64,000 nt of DNA from Puffinus mauretanicus (lineage: Eukaryota > Chordata > Aves > Procellariiformes > Procellariidae): the NCBI GenBank assembly GCA_023333565.1, contig JAJKFH010000052.1:124001-188000 (forward strand). The letters run 5' to 3'. The notes beneath the pieces are model-generated. The model saw only the letters and a program-made list of their open reading frames with translations, ran no database searches and was not told the origin of the DNA. Positions within the stretch are counted from its first letter, which is position 1. The number at the start of each line of letters is the position of its first letter. Positions 23,620-37,189 of this stretch are shown here, piece by piece. Both the position numbers and the translations under genes were made by a program.

Positions 23620-25606
23620 AATTAGAAGACATCGGAACACAATATTTAGGTTTTTCATGGCCTTCAAAACATAGCAGTTCTTTAAAAATTAGTACCTGAT
23701 GGCCACTACAACCCACAAACCAGATATTTGGCAGGATGCTGTCTTTGAATTTCTGACAGTATTATGAAAATTCCAGTTCTGCAGCACTCAGACGGTTTTT
23801 TTTAAAAGGCGCTAAAAAGAGAGTAGCAAAACTGAAACCTGATGGTTTTCCATTTAGAATTTAAAACACCTTTGATGTGATTGCTTCTGCCACCATCTCA
23901 GTTTCCTAGCAGTGACTTTTTACTTAAGACAGGAAACAGACAATGTATACAAGTAAATCTGAGAGGAAGTCTTTAACACCTAAAACATTGTCAAGTTTAT
24001 TTCTTTAGTCTGCTAGCGATCTATGAACCAACCAATATTTACCTAGGAACAACAAATCAGTTTCCTTTGAAATACAAACTCTAGTGATACCTAGACCAGT
24101 AGAGATGCTTTCTGCTTTATCTGTTAAATGTGCTCCTATTCAGGAGTTTTCCTACTCATTTCACGATGCTTGCTTCTTTACCTTATATGCCATTGCGCTC
24201 CAGAATACTAATTTCTTTTTAAGATACAGAATATTAAAAGCTACAAATTAGTTGCCGTTTATTAAAATGTGCCAAAATGGCAAGATTGCCATGATTTACT
24301 GCTAAGTCCAGCATCTCAACCTCTGCCTAAATATAACCATTCTCATGTAGTGCGAAGCAACAGATGCCAGCAAAAGTTCTTTATGAAAACTATGGCACGG
24401 TCAAACTATGCCAGTCTTTCGTTTAAAAGAAAACAATTACAACCTAGAAGTGCCAGGCTGCCTTTAGATAACACCTTTTATTCCTATACCTCAGGGAACT
24501 TAAATAGAGAAGTTAAATATTGCAACATCTCACTGAAGGGGAATTACTTCAGCTGAAGTTCGTGAGGGTCAGTTCTTTGGGGAGGGCAAATGTGCTTTTC
24601 CCTTCTACAGACAGTGATGAAATTCCAGACAAGATGTGAATCCTCATATCTCTGTAACACCTCCTCCTCCCTCTCATGGGGGGGAAGAGGAGGCTTTGAA
24701 CCCTTCTGAATGTCAACACCAGAAATTTGTAATTTAAAACTTCAGCTGACTGCAGTGTTGCAGCCTTAAAATTCTACTCATCTCACAAGGGTTAGCTGTT
24801 TCAAGAAAAACTGGGAGGCCTTCCTCCCTCCATGACAAATACAAGTTTTAGGAGTTAATGAGAGAGGATTGTACTAAATAATAATACCAAAGTAGTTCAC
24901 TGACAGGTTTCTGGATTTAAACACATTTTCCTCTGTTTCTTCCAGCATGTCAGAAGAAAATAAATGCATCACATAATGCTATAGATGAATCAGTTTACTT
25001 TTTTTTTTTGGCATTCTGAGCTCACACCCTGTTTGTGGTTCTGCTCCATTTGACGTATGTTTATAGGCAGTCTGCCAGACCCTAGGAGAGTGGACTGTAA
25101 TTTTCACCTCACCAAGAACACTGATTACGCAGGGTCTGGCCAGGTTATTCTAAAAGCACTGAATTTAATCCAAAACACGTTTCGAACTCTCTCTACTCTT
25201 CTGCATTAGGACTGAGAACTAATTCTACAGCAGATTCTACCACTATCATTTCTTATAGCCACTAGAAATTTATTCAACCTCTGTGGCTACATTTCTCCAT
25301 ATTTAAAAGCAAGGTAATTATGCTTTTCTTTCTGGGAGGCAAGGATTTAAAGGATTAGTCATTTAATACTTGTATAAAACACAACAATACAACAAAAACC
25401 AAAACACCAGAAAACAAACCCAGCAGCAACAACACACACCCATAAACCCTGAATTTCCACCAAATGCAATTGCTTTCTGGAAGTCTCTGCAATTTAAAGC
25501 TGCTTCTAATTAAAAGTGTTGTTTCCAAAAGCCTGTCCAGAAGACTCACTTTTTTCTGAAGGTCATCATACGAAAGTGTCAATTTTTAACACCTAAGCTC
25601 ACAACA

Positions 25607-26328
25607 GAACCAGTACGACAGGCTTGGGGAAGAGTGGCTGGAAAGCTGCCCAGAGGAAAAGGACCTGGGGGTGCTGGTTGACAGCCGGCTGAACACGAGC
25701 CGGCAGTGTGCCCAGGTGGCCAAGAAGGCCAGCGGCATCCTGGCCTGTATCAGAAATAGCATGGCCAGCAGGAGCAGGGAGGTGATCGTGCCCCTGTACT
25801 GGGCGCTGGTGAGGCCGCACCTCGAATCCTGTGTTCAGTTTTGGGCCCCTCACCACAAGAAGGACATTGAGGTGCTGGAGCGTGTCCAGAGAAGGGCAAC
25901 GAAGCTGGTGAAGGGCCTGGAGCACAAGTCTTACAAGGAGCGGCTGAGGGAACTGGGGTTGTTTAGCCTGGAGAAGAGGAGGCTGAGGGGAGACCTCATC
26001 GCGCTCTACAACTACCTGAAAGGAGGTTGTAGCGAGGTGGGTGTTGGTCTCTTCTCCCAAGGAACAAGCGATAGGACGAGAGGAAATGGCCTCAGGTTGC
26101 GCCAAGGGAGGTTTAGACTGGACATTAGGAGAAATTTCTTTACTGAAAGAGTGGTCAGGCCTTGGAACAGGCTGCCATGGAAGTGGTTGATTCCCCATCC
26201 CTGGCAGTATTTAAAAGACGTGTAGATGAGGCGCTTAGGGCCATGGTGTAGTGGGTATGGTGGTGTTGGGTTGACGGTTGGACTCGATGATCTTAGAGGT
26301 CTTTTCCAACCTTAATGATTCTATGATT
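25607..26328 (+). mobile_element. Well-preserved 5'-truncated CR1 LINE
   Basis: The copy starts near 'gaaccagtacgacaggcttg' and ends 'ttttccaaccttaatgattc' plus TATGATT. A single open frame of 184 codons (25671-26225) covers the C-terminal ORF2 region: '[20 protein letters not shown]' at its start and '[20 protein letters not shown]' near its end. The continuous frame and high GC content make it the youngest-looking CR1 in the window. It is antisense to PITPNM3. It lacks the polymerase active-site part and cannot move by itself. Confidence 0.95.
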
Positions 26329-28011
26329 AGTTTTGTGTCACAAGAAAGGATTATTCAGGGCTATGAGGCACCACCTTATACTGAACCGTAATATTTATCT
26401 TCAAGAGAACACTGAAACAGGAAACCCAGGACTCCTCATCACATGCTCACAAAACTCTTTGGCTATCTATACAGTGCAATGCACTAGACAAAATACTTGC
26501 TCAGATTACTTGTATGCTGTTCCTCTGAAAATCTTGTTCTAAAGATTTTAGAAAGCAGAGGGGGTGTTTGCTTTTTCCCTAATGCATCAAATGCCAGATT
26601 GCAGGATAGTTCCTTGCTTCACACACACAAAAATATTATAGATAACTGGACACTAGGATTCTAGGCATTGTTTTAATCACAATTTCTATTCTATTGTTAA
26701 AGTAGCCCTCTATCATAAAATTGGACTTCTTTCAAAACTGCTTTCTCACTTCGGCTGAGAAAAAGAAAGAAAAAAGCATGATATCAACTTGCAATATTAG
26801 AGATTACAGAAACGATGACGCACAGATCAGTCTATGGAACACAGGAGGTATTCTTTTCTTTCAGACATACCAATGCTCATAGTTCAACTGTCTTCAGAAC
26901 ACTGCTACACTCCCAAAAGTTCAGGCTGCAGTAATGTTAGAATGTATACTGTCTTGTTTTGAAAATCTGCACCTAGAAATACAGTTTTAACATTAAAAGA
27001 ACGAGGAGATCCAAAAAAGAAAAGAAAAAAAAAAAGGCAAAAGGGAGCCAGGTGTTTTTTTGCTGATTTGCAGCACAAGTCAGGAATTTCAATGGATAGA
27101 TATTCAGCATTGTGCTGCCCAAAGAAACAAACTTGCCTGAATTCAAAGTAGTCCCACAGTGGGGGAGGCAGGGGGCTGTGTGTCACACGTGTAAAGGCCA
27201 CACATGCCTTTATTTCAAGAGATTTGCTGATCATATACTTTGAAGATAATCAGATTTTGGGTCTACATAGGTTCAGCTTTATTGTTTAGGTTAAATACCA
27301 GAGACTTAAATAACTGGGGGACCTTCTCTGTCATGATGACAATATAAACGGTAAGACTATTCAGCAGCTAAAGCTCTGTAGAAGACAGAAATGGGCAGCA
27401 TGACCTTCTAGAGAAAATGACAGAAATTTAATTAGGCACTGAAATGAAACTGATTACAGAGAAATTATGTGTTTTACTATTTACTGGACAGGCTTTAATG
27501 AGGTAAAATAGTAACACGGTTTTGCTGGACCAAACCTCTCTGATGACATTATCAACAATTTACAGATTTTTCCAGTCTTGATTCATACCATCATTATACC
27601 AATTTATGCTAATTTTATCATTATGTAAATTACAGTGACAAAAAAGGTACTCAAATCCCATATAGAGTCAGAAACCAGTGGGTTGTAATAGCTTACATTG
27701 TAACAGCTAGTGATGCAGTCAGGAACGGACAGGGTGGGATAAGGTTAAAAACTTTCTGTTCACTTGTTTTGTCTTGTTTTTTAATTTACCTGCAAACCCA
27801 CCAGCTACAGAATCCGCTAGGCTCCTCAAATCTGGCACAAGGAGAGGAGACATAGGAATATGAGAATATGCTGAAATCTCATTCCTCAGGAAGGTCAGCT
27901 CCTCTGCAGGCACCCAAACTAACTGATCAGCAGTGGGTAGGTGGTAGTAGTGGCTAGTTCCAACTGCTGTCCTAATGTCCAAGTTTACAAAAGCAATCAA
28001 GTTTACAAAAG

Positions 28012-28146
28012 GAATAAACACAAATCTTAAAACACCTCCTTTTTCCCATGCTCATCTTCACTCCCAAGTTCTCTACCTCCTCCCCCCGAGTAGCACAGGG
28101 GGACGGGGAATGGCGGTTGCGGTCAGTTCATTAAACGTTGTCTCTC
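28012..28146 (-). mobile_element. LTR fragment, same family as 28879-29246
   Basis: The plus strand 'aatcttaaaacacctccttt', 'ttctctacctcctccccccg' and 'cagggggacggggaatggcg' match 29094-29226 closely, at a constant offset of about 1,080 bp and in the same orientation. The fragment covers only the middle of the LTR. Orientation is inferred from the family: its 5' end is represented at 53660-54460 and its 3' end at 28879. Confidence 0.82.
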
Positions 28147-28878
28147 CAAACACTGAGCGCTTTCAAAAACCCAGCCTTGGTTTTAATGCTTTCCTGGGAG
28201 CAAAACACTTGAAAACCTCAATCTAGGCACAGCTGTTGAGCCACCCTACACAGCTCTGGCTCACATTACTGAGCAGAGTGAATTCTTCATGCTATTGAGT
28301 GAACTTGGCCTAATATCACTGCATTGGTTTCCTGCAGGCTACAAGTCAGAATGCAAATTCCTAATATCTTTTTTTCCCAGATGCTTCCTCAGCCCAGGCA
28401 GCATGGCAGGATGTACAAATCACAATCAGTTGTTCTGCTTCTAAGGTGCAATGACCTCCCTCTGAAATGGTAAATAATCTTGCCTCTGCAGACGGGAGCA
28501 TCTTTTCTGGAACTAGCCTGAGACTGTAAAATTAACTCATCCATCACAAAACTGCACCTCCCACTCCCCTGCAAAATGCTCTGCCTGTCAGAGAACACAG
28601 TTGAATGTACAACAGCATGGCAATAAAAAAAAAAAACGTAAAAGAAAAAAATCCAAAAAGAACAAGAAACAAAATTCTGCTAAATCACAAAACTATCTTG
28701 CACATAAAACTCCACTGAGGACAGAAAGCAAAAAAATGCATGGCATATGATGGATTTAAGCTACAACACTTTACCCACTTTGGGACAGACTAGTGAAACA
28801 AAGAACGAACCGCTGGCTAGGATGTAAGGTTTGGATCAAATTTTTGCTTCAGTGTATGCTTCGTCTATGGTACCTAAG

Positions 28879-29246
28879 TGTGGTGGGTTGACCTTGGCTA
28901 GCTGCCTGGTGCCCTCCCAGCTGCTCTATCACTCCCCCTCCTCAACTGGACAGGGGAGAGAAAATATAAAAAAAGGCTCGTGGGTCGAGATAAGGACAGG
29001 GAGATCACAGCAATTACCGTCATGGGCAAAACAGACTCGACTTGGGGAAATTAATTTATTTATTACCAATCAAATCAGAGTAGGATAATGAGAAATAAAA
29101 ACAAATCTTAAAACACCTCCTTTTTCCCAGGCTCAACTTCACTCCTGAGTTCTCTATCTCCTCCCCGAGTGGCACAGGGGGACGGGGAATGGGGGTTGCA
29201 GTCCCTTCATTAAATATTGTCTCTGCTGCTCCTTCCTCCTTCCTCC
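28879..29246 (-). mobile_element. ERV long terminal repeat, 3' part (minus strand)
   Basis: Read on the minus strand, the element ends 'aaggtcaacccaccaca' at 28879, a terminal CA. It carries AATAAA polyadenylation signals at about 29055-29064 and a CTTATCTCGACCCACGAGCC-type block that also occurs in other bird LTRs. The 5' half of the LTR, including its promoter, is absent: the sequence abuts a CR1 at 29247. Its orientation is the same as PITPNM3, so the AATAAA signals could in principle act on the host transcript. Confidence 0.82.
29055..29064 (-). promoter_or_regulatory. Sense-strand AATAAA polyadenylation signals in LTR
   Basis: The plus strand TTTATTTATT reads AATAAATAAA on the minus strand, two overlapping canonical polyadenylation hexamers inside an LTR oriented with PITPNM3. 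In an ERV LTR this signal ends the viral transcript. Whether it is used in the host intron cannot be judged from sequence. Confidence 0.5.
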
Positions 29247-29247
29247 A

Positions 29248-29539
29248 GGATGTGGTTTGTGCTCTTGGCTGCCAGGGCACACTGCTGACTCTTGTTGAGC
29301 CTGCTGCCAACCAGCACCCCCAGACCCCTTTCTGCAAGGCTGCTCTCCAGCCACTCCTACCCCAATTTATACTTGTGTCCAGTGTTACTCCATCCCAGGT
29401 GCAGAATCCAGCATTTGTTCTTGTTAAATTTCATGCCATTGATGATTGCCCAATGCTCCAATACATCTAGATCCCTCCTCAAGGCCTCTTGTCCCTCAAG
29501 AGAGTCAACAGCACCTCCCAGTTTGGTATCATCAGCAAC
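29248..29539 (-). mobile_element. CR1 LINE internal fragment (minus strand)
   Basis: The minus-strand translation includes VADDTKLGGAVDSLEGQEAL, followed by ..DVLEHWAIINGMKFNKNKC, a recognisable CR1 reverse transcriptase stretch with the FADD box changed to VADD. The element lacks its 3' tail, being cut off at the LTR junction, and its 5' part beyond the active-site motif. It is the only clear CR1 in the window lying in the PITPNM3 sense orientation. Confidence 0.9.
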
Positions 29540-32500
29540 CATATTACAGAAGGGTCACACAGGTAACTCATAATGAATTTCCACATCTGGAGAATTAACA
29601 CAAGAACAAGCTTAATGTAGCACAGAAAAAACAGCCGGACATATATAATTTTGTAACAGTAACTCCATTAATATTTTACAATAACCTTCACACTGCTCAA
29701 CAAAACCTCTACGGAACACCTCCTCCTTTCTCTCACTACATACTACAGAGTTTTGCACTTTTGCCTTTTCAGCTAAAAAAGGCTGTTGCTCCTTTAGATA
29801 CTGGAAGAAAGAGAGATAAAACAGTCTGAATATAATGTACGGTCTGTAAAACATTACAGCGGTGTTCTGAAGTTTATGGCAGCCAGCAGTCCTTTTTTTA
29901 TTCTGTCTATGCATCAAGTAGTCTCTATCCACTGCAAACAGGCAGTGTGAGAGCAGCACATGTATTTTCTTTTACCAACCTTTTCTTTGCTACTCTCAAG
30001 CTTTGCTATCCTCATTTTCAGCCCAACGTCCTGATTTCACCCTCATATTAGATCAGAATATATCACTATTTCCTGCTTCCTGAGTTCCATGAAAATTAAG
30101 AAATTAATAAAAGAAGCAACATAAAAACAATGAGCTCAGTTCTAAACTAATATGCCTCTTTCTTAGAAAACCAGATTATCCATAAAGAGAGTCTAATATT
30201 CTATCACACAGGTATTCACTCCACATTTAACACTACTTCTGCTCCAGTTTCATCTCCTCCACACAGAATACAGATAAAAAAATAGTGCAAGGTTTTAACT
30301 CTCTACATCATAATTCACTTACAGCAGTGAAAAACCCCATACAGCCATGCTGTGAACCAGGAGTACCAAAATCTGCACATATTTCTGGATTAGGCATCGC
30401 TCATAAATCTTCCCCAATAAGAAATTAATAGCAGTTGGAAGGTCTTCTAGTATTTACAATTAATTCTGAGATAATATAGAAATCAGAGGACAGAGTACAA
30501 ACCTCTCCTCACCCCCCTCTCTGGAACATTCTGGTATATCAGAATAATTGAATCAGTTCCTTTACAAAATCCAACAAAAGACCTTTCTCGACCTGCTTTG
30601 TCTGTTCAGTCCCTACATTCAGGCTCCAAATCTAAGAGTCAGGTCAGAAATTTATACTATTATGCTATTGATATTTTAATGGCATACAGTCAGAGATCAG
30701 GGTTCCACAGAGCTAGTTGTTGGACAAACAGAAAACACAGTGAGAATCTTCTAAGGAAAAGATTCTGGAAATATTATTACTGACTAGAAGCAAATCCTAC
30801 CCTTTGAAGACACGGATGCCTTTTTAAAAGTGCTGCCATCTCTTAAGGTGTCACACCTAGACTGCAGTGTCGTTTCTTGGCTCTTTTCAAGAACAACAGT
30901 GACTAGAGTCCATATAAGTGGGAATAATCCATGTTCATTAACAGCAAACTCACCTGGAGTTCTTCACAGCTGATTTAGCTTGGCTAGTCACACGGTAGAC
31001 CTATGTGATGTGAGGTGAGAGTAAGCATGCCTATGGGAGGGGGAGAGGAGGAGCCATTCAATCCCAGTAGCTCTTGTACCTTGGCAAACTCGGCAGAAGA
31101 GTAGAGGCCTTTCATTACAATCCCAAAAGTTTTGTGACACAAAGCAACACTTGCTCCTCCTCGGAGCAAAAGAACCCAAATCACAGGAAGCAGGATTGTC
31201 ACTAACCCTGATCAATCTACACCCAGAAAAAAATCCACTTTGTAACAGATATGAGGTTGACACTTTGCTTGGGCTAAGGAGAGACAGTCCACATTTAGGA
31301 GACAATCGAGTATTTGCTAAATGTTTTTAACGATGAAGTTTTGCTTGAAGCTATTTATGGGCTTCAAAGGTCAGAATAAATGCCAGAGGGAGAGATTATC
31401 AAGCAGAAGACTGCAGAGACAAAGATATGTCAGCAACTACCACACAGCTTGGCTATTTATCACACAGACCCACTACTTACCCTGTGACCCTACCATCTAT
31501 TTGATGGCTATGATATGTCTGCCAGACATGCATGGATTTCTCTCTCACCTGCACCAACTCACTCTCATTTAAACAGATTTTGGGTATTCAGCATCATCCT
31601 TGAAGTAATACTCTTAGTGAAACACCATAGAAAACCATTCACACACTACTGTCTTTATTTACCTCTTAGTAAATGTCCAAAATGAAATTGCCTGTGAACA
31701 AAGTAGGGCAAGACAACGTGTGGAATCTCTCTGTGATGTGAAAGGTCTATCAGACTTTAGTTTATTTATGTGTTTCAGTTTCTGAGCTATGACACCTGTG
31801 CAAACAGCACAGTATTTGCATGCAGTGCTGCAAGGCAGAATGTAAAAAGCTGCTGTTGGGTAATGAATAAATTACATAGAGCAATACTGCGGCTCCTGAT
31901 CGCAAATCTGAGAGAATGGAATGAAGGGTGGTGTGTTTTATATAAGAACATGAATAAATGCATCCCTTCCGATCATTCAGTTCTGAGTAGTCAGAGCTAC
32001 TCAGGTGACAGCAGTGCACACAACTCAGCTACATGGTTTGAAATCTTTACTTCCTGTGATTCTTGTCCTCTTTCACTAAATGTGCTGGTGTAGGTTTTGC
32101 AAAGATAGAATGGTTAGGAAGTCTGACGCAGACTGAAAATATAAAACTGGGTTTGCAGAAGACAAAAAAGGAAAAGGCTTTATTCATCATAACACAATCA
32201 CTCAGAAAGACGTGGTGCAGGAAACACAGACACACTTATTTGGCCAGGAAATTCTAGCTCTATTTGGCAGGAATATGTATACAGAAACACTAACCCACAC
32301 ATCTGTGCATACCTATCTAACCAGAGTCTTGCATGCATGCAAGTTCTCAAGTAGCAGAGCTGCCCCCAGTGCAGATGCACAGGACTGTTCCATACTGCGG
32401 TTGTATCACAATATTAGAACAGGTCTAGTGGTCTCAGTGCTGTCACATTAATTTCATGCCTCCTGGTCTAGATGAAATCCAGACTAGGAGACAAAATGGG

Positions 32501-33707
32501 ACTGTAATAAAAATTGGCACTGAAATGGGGTCTAGCTGCCTTCCAAAATACTACGGAAACATCTCCTATTTCATAGCACCTGCTAGCTTGAAATGTAGTA
32601 GTCTTTAGTACCCCTGTTTTATTTAAAATTAAAAAAAGCTAAGAAAATCTACTAGTTGTAAACTGCTACGACAAACCAGGGTTATCCCAGACGTCATCTG
32701 GGCTGCTTTGGACTATTAAGAACTGCTTGGAACACGGTCACCTTCTACCTGCTCCTACCTCTTTCCCAGTCTCCACATACAAAGCCAACAACAGCTCTTC
32801 CTCCTTTCAGTTCACTCAAGGTTGGACACAAAGTCCTCCCCTGCACACCACCCCACATTCCCTGGTCTTATTGACAGTAGGGACTGCAAGGAGCCCTCAC
32901 AGAGACACTGTATATAGATACTTTAACAATCTGCCACTCATATCACAGATGATGACTCAGCAGTCCCACTAGGCACATTACCAGACCATTACCTTCATGT
33001 CCTGAGCAGCTGCAGCTCATGACTCCTGCAAGCTCTGGGAGACCAGCATTACTCGGAAGGGTAGCTCAAGCACAGGTTCTCTATAGTATCAGACCTGGCT
33101 CTGTGCCTCTGCACAAACAGCATCATCCCTCTCTTTGGTTGCAGTTCTATCACAACAACCCAGAGGAGAGGGGAAGAAGGGTTGCGGGTCCCTGGCTCCA
33201 TATTTGTGTACCTCCCAACTCAGTTTGGCATCCACCAGGAACCCACTGTAAATACACCCCCACAGCCTCTCCAGAGGTCTATCCATCAAGTATTTTTTGC
33301 AAGGAAAGGAAGATCTCTGCATTTGGACAATTTTCATACAAGAGCTTTGGAGTCCCTGTGGAAAAAGCCTTACTAGTGTTTTTTACAAGAAGAGGGGTTG
33401 ACCTCAAACATCCCTGTTGAAACCTCCTTGGACAATACAGTGCAGGCATAGGTACAATCCTTCCAGAAGCCAGCACAGCAAGGTAACTCCACTGCAATAA
33501 ATCACTGGCGAAATGGATACATGCTGAAAGTCCATAATAAATATTAGCATTTCTTCCTTTTATTACCAATAACATGACACTAAAAGAGCATTTTTCAGTG
33601 CTTCTACCTCAGTAACATCTCACCTCTGACACTGTTTTTCTGTCTCTATGTTTCACATACTAACAGAAGTCATCCACAGCGTGCTGTGCCCAACATAAAG
33701 AATATAA

Positions 33708-33763
33708 AGACTAGATGATCTTTCAAGGTCCCTTCCATCCCAAACCATTCTATGATTCTATGA
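33708..33763 (+). mobile_element. CR1 LINE terminal fragment
   Basis: Only the last ~55 bp of a CR1 remain: 'gactagatgatctttcaagg', 'tcccttccatcccaaaccat' and the terminal ATTCTATG repeat twice. Confidence 0.85.
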
Positions 33764-36700
33764 AATCAGAGAAAAGGATGCAGATATAGCTGTTAGCCTA
33801 CAGTGACTGGATCAACATTCTTCTGAGTAAATAATTTCTTCTCTTCCCTCCCTCTCATTATCTTTTATGTGCTATAAAGGAAACAGCAACAGAATTTGTC
33901 CAGAGATCTCCTAAGAGGGAGACTCTTCAAAAGCCACTAAGTCCTATTTCTTTATGTCTCTGTCTCCTCAGTGCCTTCCTCACACAAAATTCTACTGGGT
34001 TTAGACTATTCTACTGTGGAAAAGTGCACTTCTGGTTAAAGTGCAGCAAAAGAAATTACATAGGAATGCAAGCAGAAAGGTTCAGATAGGCAGCATCCAA
34101 CTGCTGAGAATCCACATGAAACAATTCAAGTTGACAGTAGCAAAAACACTGGTTTAGGATTGTCTCAGGTGCTTCATTGCCTAACATGCAAATCTGCCTT
34201 CCCTGAACAGTATTTCTTTTCAGTGACTGTTTATGGCATCAAATGAGATATTATCACCTAGTCTATCATAACCAGACTGTAGTGTGCAATGGCACTCATA
34301 AACCTTTCCCAGGTACAACAATAACCATATTTTGCTGCTAACGACACTATTCAGGTCAACAGCTACGTGAGTATTACTAGTCTTCTGGGGAGTGCTTATG
34401 ATTCAGAACTGGCTTGTAAAGATGTGGCATCTACAGCTTAAAGAGAGATGGGGAATCTTTCCTAAGCTATTCCTGTCAACTACATCTTTCAGGCAACCTA
34501 AAATAACAAAGCAAACCAAACCAAAACTAATATTGGGTTGCCAAGTTTCCTAACTCTTTTGTACAAGAAACAGATATATGCTAACAGTAAGCAGAACTCC
34601 TGCTCCTCAATACACTTTTCGGTTTGCATGATTAGATGTGGGACTTGGTGAGTGGGTGGGGGTGAAGGTTAGGGGTGCAAAAATCAAGGACAAAATACTC
34701 TGTTAGTCACATTGGCTTCTCTAGAGAAATGAGACCGCCAATCCAGGGGCATGACACCTGAACATTTGACACAATCATCTATTGCAGGGTTAAAAAAAAA
34801 AATCAATTCTAGAAGTGGCAGAAGAAAATGGCTATTTTCTGATAAGTGATCTGAAAAGTTAGAAGGAATTTTTTAAAGCACTCTTGTCATCCCTCAGAGA
34901 AAATTCTGGGATGTTTGTTCTCTCCCTCCCAATTAATTGAAAGAAACTTATTTGTTGTAACAAGCCAGTTTGGATAGGGAAAGTCAGGTGTAAAAGCACA
35001 GAAACTAAGAATGAATTACATATACCTCACCTCTTTGCACTACTGCGCTACAAGACTCTGAAAAAAACTCTTAATAAAGAGACTACCAGTGCCATGCAAA
35101 CAGCTCCTGTATAACTGAAATTCAAGCTTTTATAATGAAGTGAAAGAGATATAAAGACGCCATGTTAATAAAAATGTAAATGAAATTGAAATCCTGTATC
35201 AAGCATGCCTTTTTTTCCCCTAGTCTAGGAGCCAAAGTGCAAGCCTAGAAACTTAGCCATGCCCCCCTTCAAACAACTACACAACATGCGACAATTGCTC
35301 CCTCAAACATCACTGAAGCCTCCCCTGATACCTCCAGCATGACAAGCTTCACTTCACGTCTCTCCAAGGAATTGGGAAGACTAAGGGAAATTCCATGCAA
35401 GCCTTTAGCTGAGTTAATATGGGTCTAATTCAGACAGCATAAATTCTATCCTGGAGTTTGAACCAAGTATTTCTTGGTTATAAGTTGCCTCTTAGTGGCT
35501 TCTTGCTCATTAAAGCTTCTCAATCATTCTCTACAAGTCCTTAATCTCTCAGTCATGTAAGAACAGAAATTCAGGCTAGTCAAATGTGGCTCATTGCGCT
35601 TCACTTGCTAATTCTTTGTTACATGGGGAACTCCACTGACAGTTTCAAACTGGCACAGAGCATTACAAGCCAGTGACTGGGATTTCTTTTTATTGAATGA
35701 ACAGACAAGTTAAAATACATTTCTAAACTATGCATCACCATTAAAGAGAGTTGACAGAACACTGTATCCATCTCTTCTTCAGTATTTCTATATACTTTGT
35801 TTCCAGAGATGAGTCAATTAATGATCCACAGCTTCAGGAAAACACAGTAATATAAGTCAATTACATACCGATACCTCGCCCTTCAAATATATGCCTTAGT
35901 AATAGCAGGAAGGGTAAAAAGGGTATTATCTGACTTTCCATGAAAACTCCAGAAGTAATTGTTAGAATTGTTTCAAGTGTTGAGTAAATGCTTCAGCATT
36001 CTTACCTTGCGATTGGCATTAACTCTGTAAGATCATTACAATTTACCAGCTGGAAATACATACAGCCTTAGATTTCAATCACAGATGAGAACACACAAAC
36101 AAACACACATGCGGAAAGCAAACTGTATTTCAATAGCATCCAAACAAATTCAAATAAAGTCACCATATGGTTCAAATGTTTAAAATAACTGCTAACAGCA
36201 CAGGAAAGGCAGATAATTTGTTCTCAAAGCAGTGCTAAACCTGTTGGACTGTTGATAAACAGACCTGAAATTCCCTTGAGATTCAAAGGATACATTAAAA
36301 CAGCTGCACACCATAATGAAAAAAATGTGTAAAAAAACCCCAAAACTTTAAAAAACGTACTCAAGCACACAACTTGGCCAATTTGGGATTCTAGTAACTG
36401 CAGTAATACAGTACAATAATCTAAAAATAGAAAGAAGAACTCTGAACCAGATCAGATCACATGAGTTCAGACAGTTTTGACCACCTGAAGTTCCCCTCTT
36501 CAAAACGGGACACTTAAGGCACCTTTGATAAGGACAACAGGCTACCTATAACAGAATAACCTGAAAAGTGTAAGGTCTCACAGCCTCAGTCCTTAACTAA
36601 TCTGTAACTTATCATCATGAAAATGAGTGGACAAATTGAGCAGGGCTTTCCTGAATGAAGATAAAGTTGGTAATCTAGAATGGCAGACTTAATCTTGAAT

Positions 36701-37189
36701 TCCAAAGGAGTAGTGTCAAATGGGTTCCAATACACCAACAGAGAAAAGTGGTGTCAGCTTCATTTCATCAGAATTGACACACATTACCACTACATACTAA
36801 ATGATATTTATGTCAAAGACAGCAGCTCTTCCTTTTAACCTCTCATCACTCAAAAAGATGCCCTGCTGCATTACAAAGCTCTTTTTTAGAAACACACACA
36901 CTAAAGTATCTCTGCAAGAAGTCACTCCACATACCAGGAACAGGTCAAGGTCACTATGCACAATGACAATTAAAAAGAGAGAGAATGTAGGGGAGAGATT
37001 GCAAGAACAATTTCCATCTGTGTCACAGACTACTGAAATTTTAGGCAAATTCTAATAGTTAAAGTTAATAGTTAAAGTAACTTTACAGATTTTACAAGGT
37101 TGTCCCAAACAAAATATTTGTAACAAGCAACACAGAAGTGTTGTCGCTTACCAGCAGTAATTTAACAATGACCAAAATATTCTGAGACT

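Noticed and set aside
24926..24960. Alternative site for the LQEKQR-like micro-exon
   Set aside because: The minus strand reads a WKKQR-like string, but no GT donor follows in the right phase. The 43049-43096 site fits length, phase, acceptor, donor and peptide.
25599..26198. 199-codon minus-strand ORF
   Set aside because: It is the antisense shadow of the well-preserved CR1 ORF2 fragment on the plus strand.
29189..29573. Two overlapping plus-strand ORFs of 93 codons
   Set aside because: They are antisense to the minus-strand CR1 and LTR; no independent protein features.
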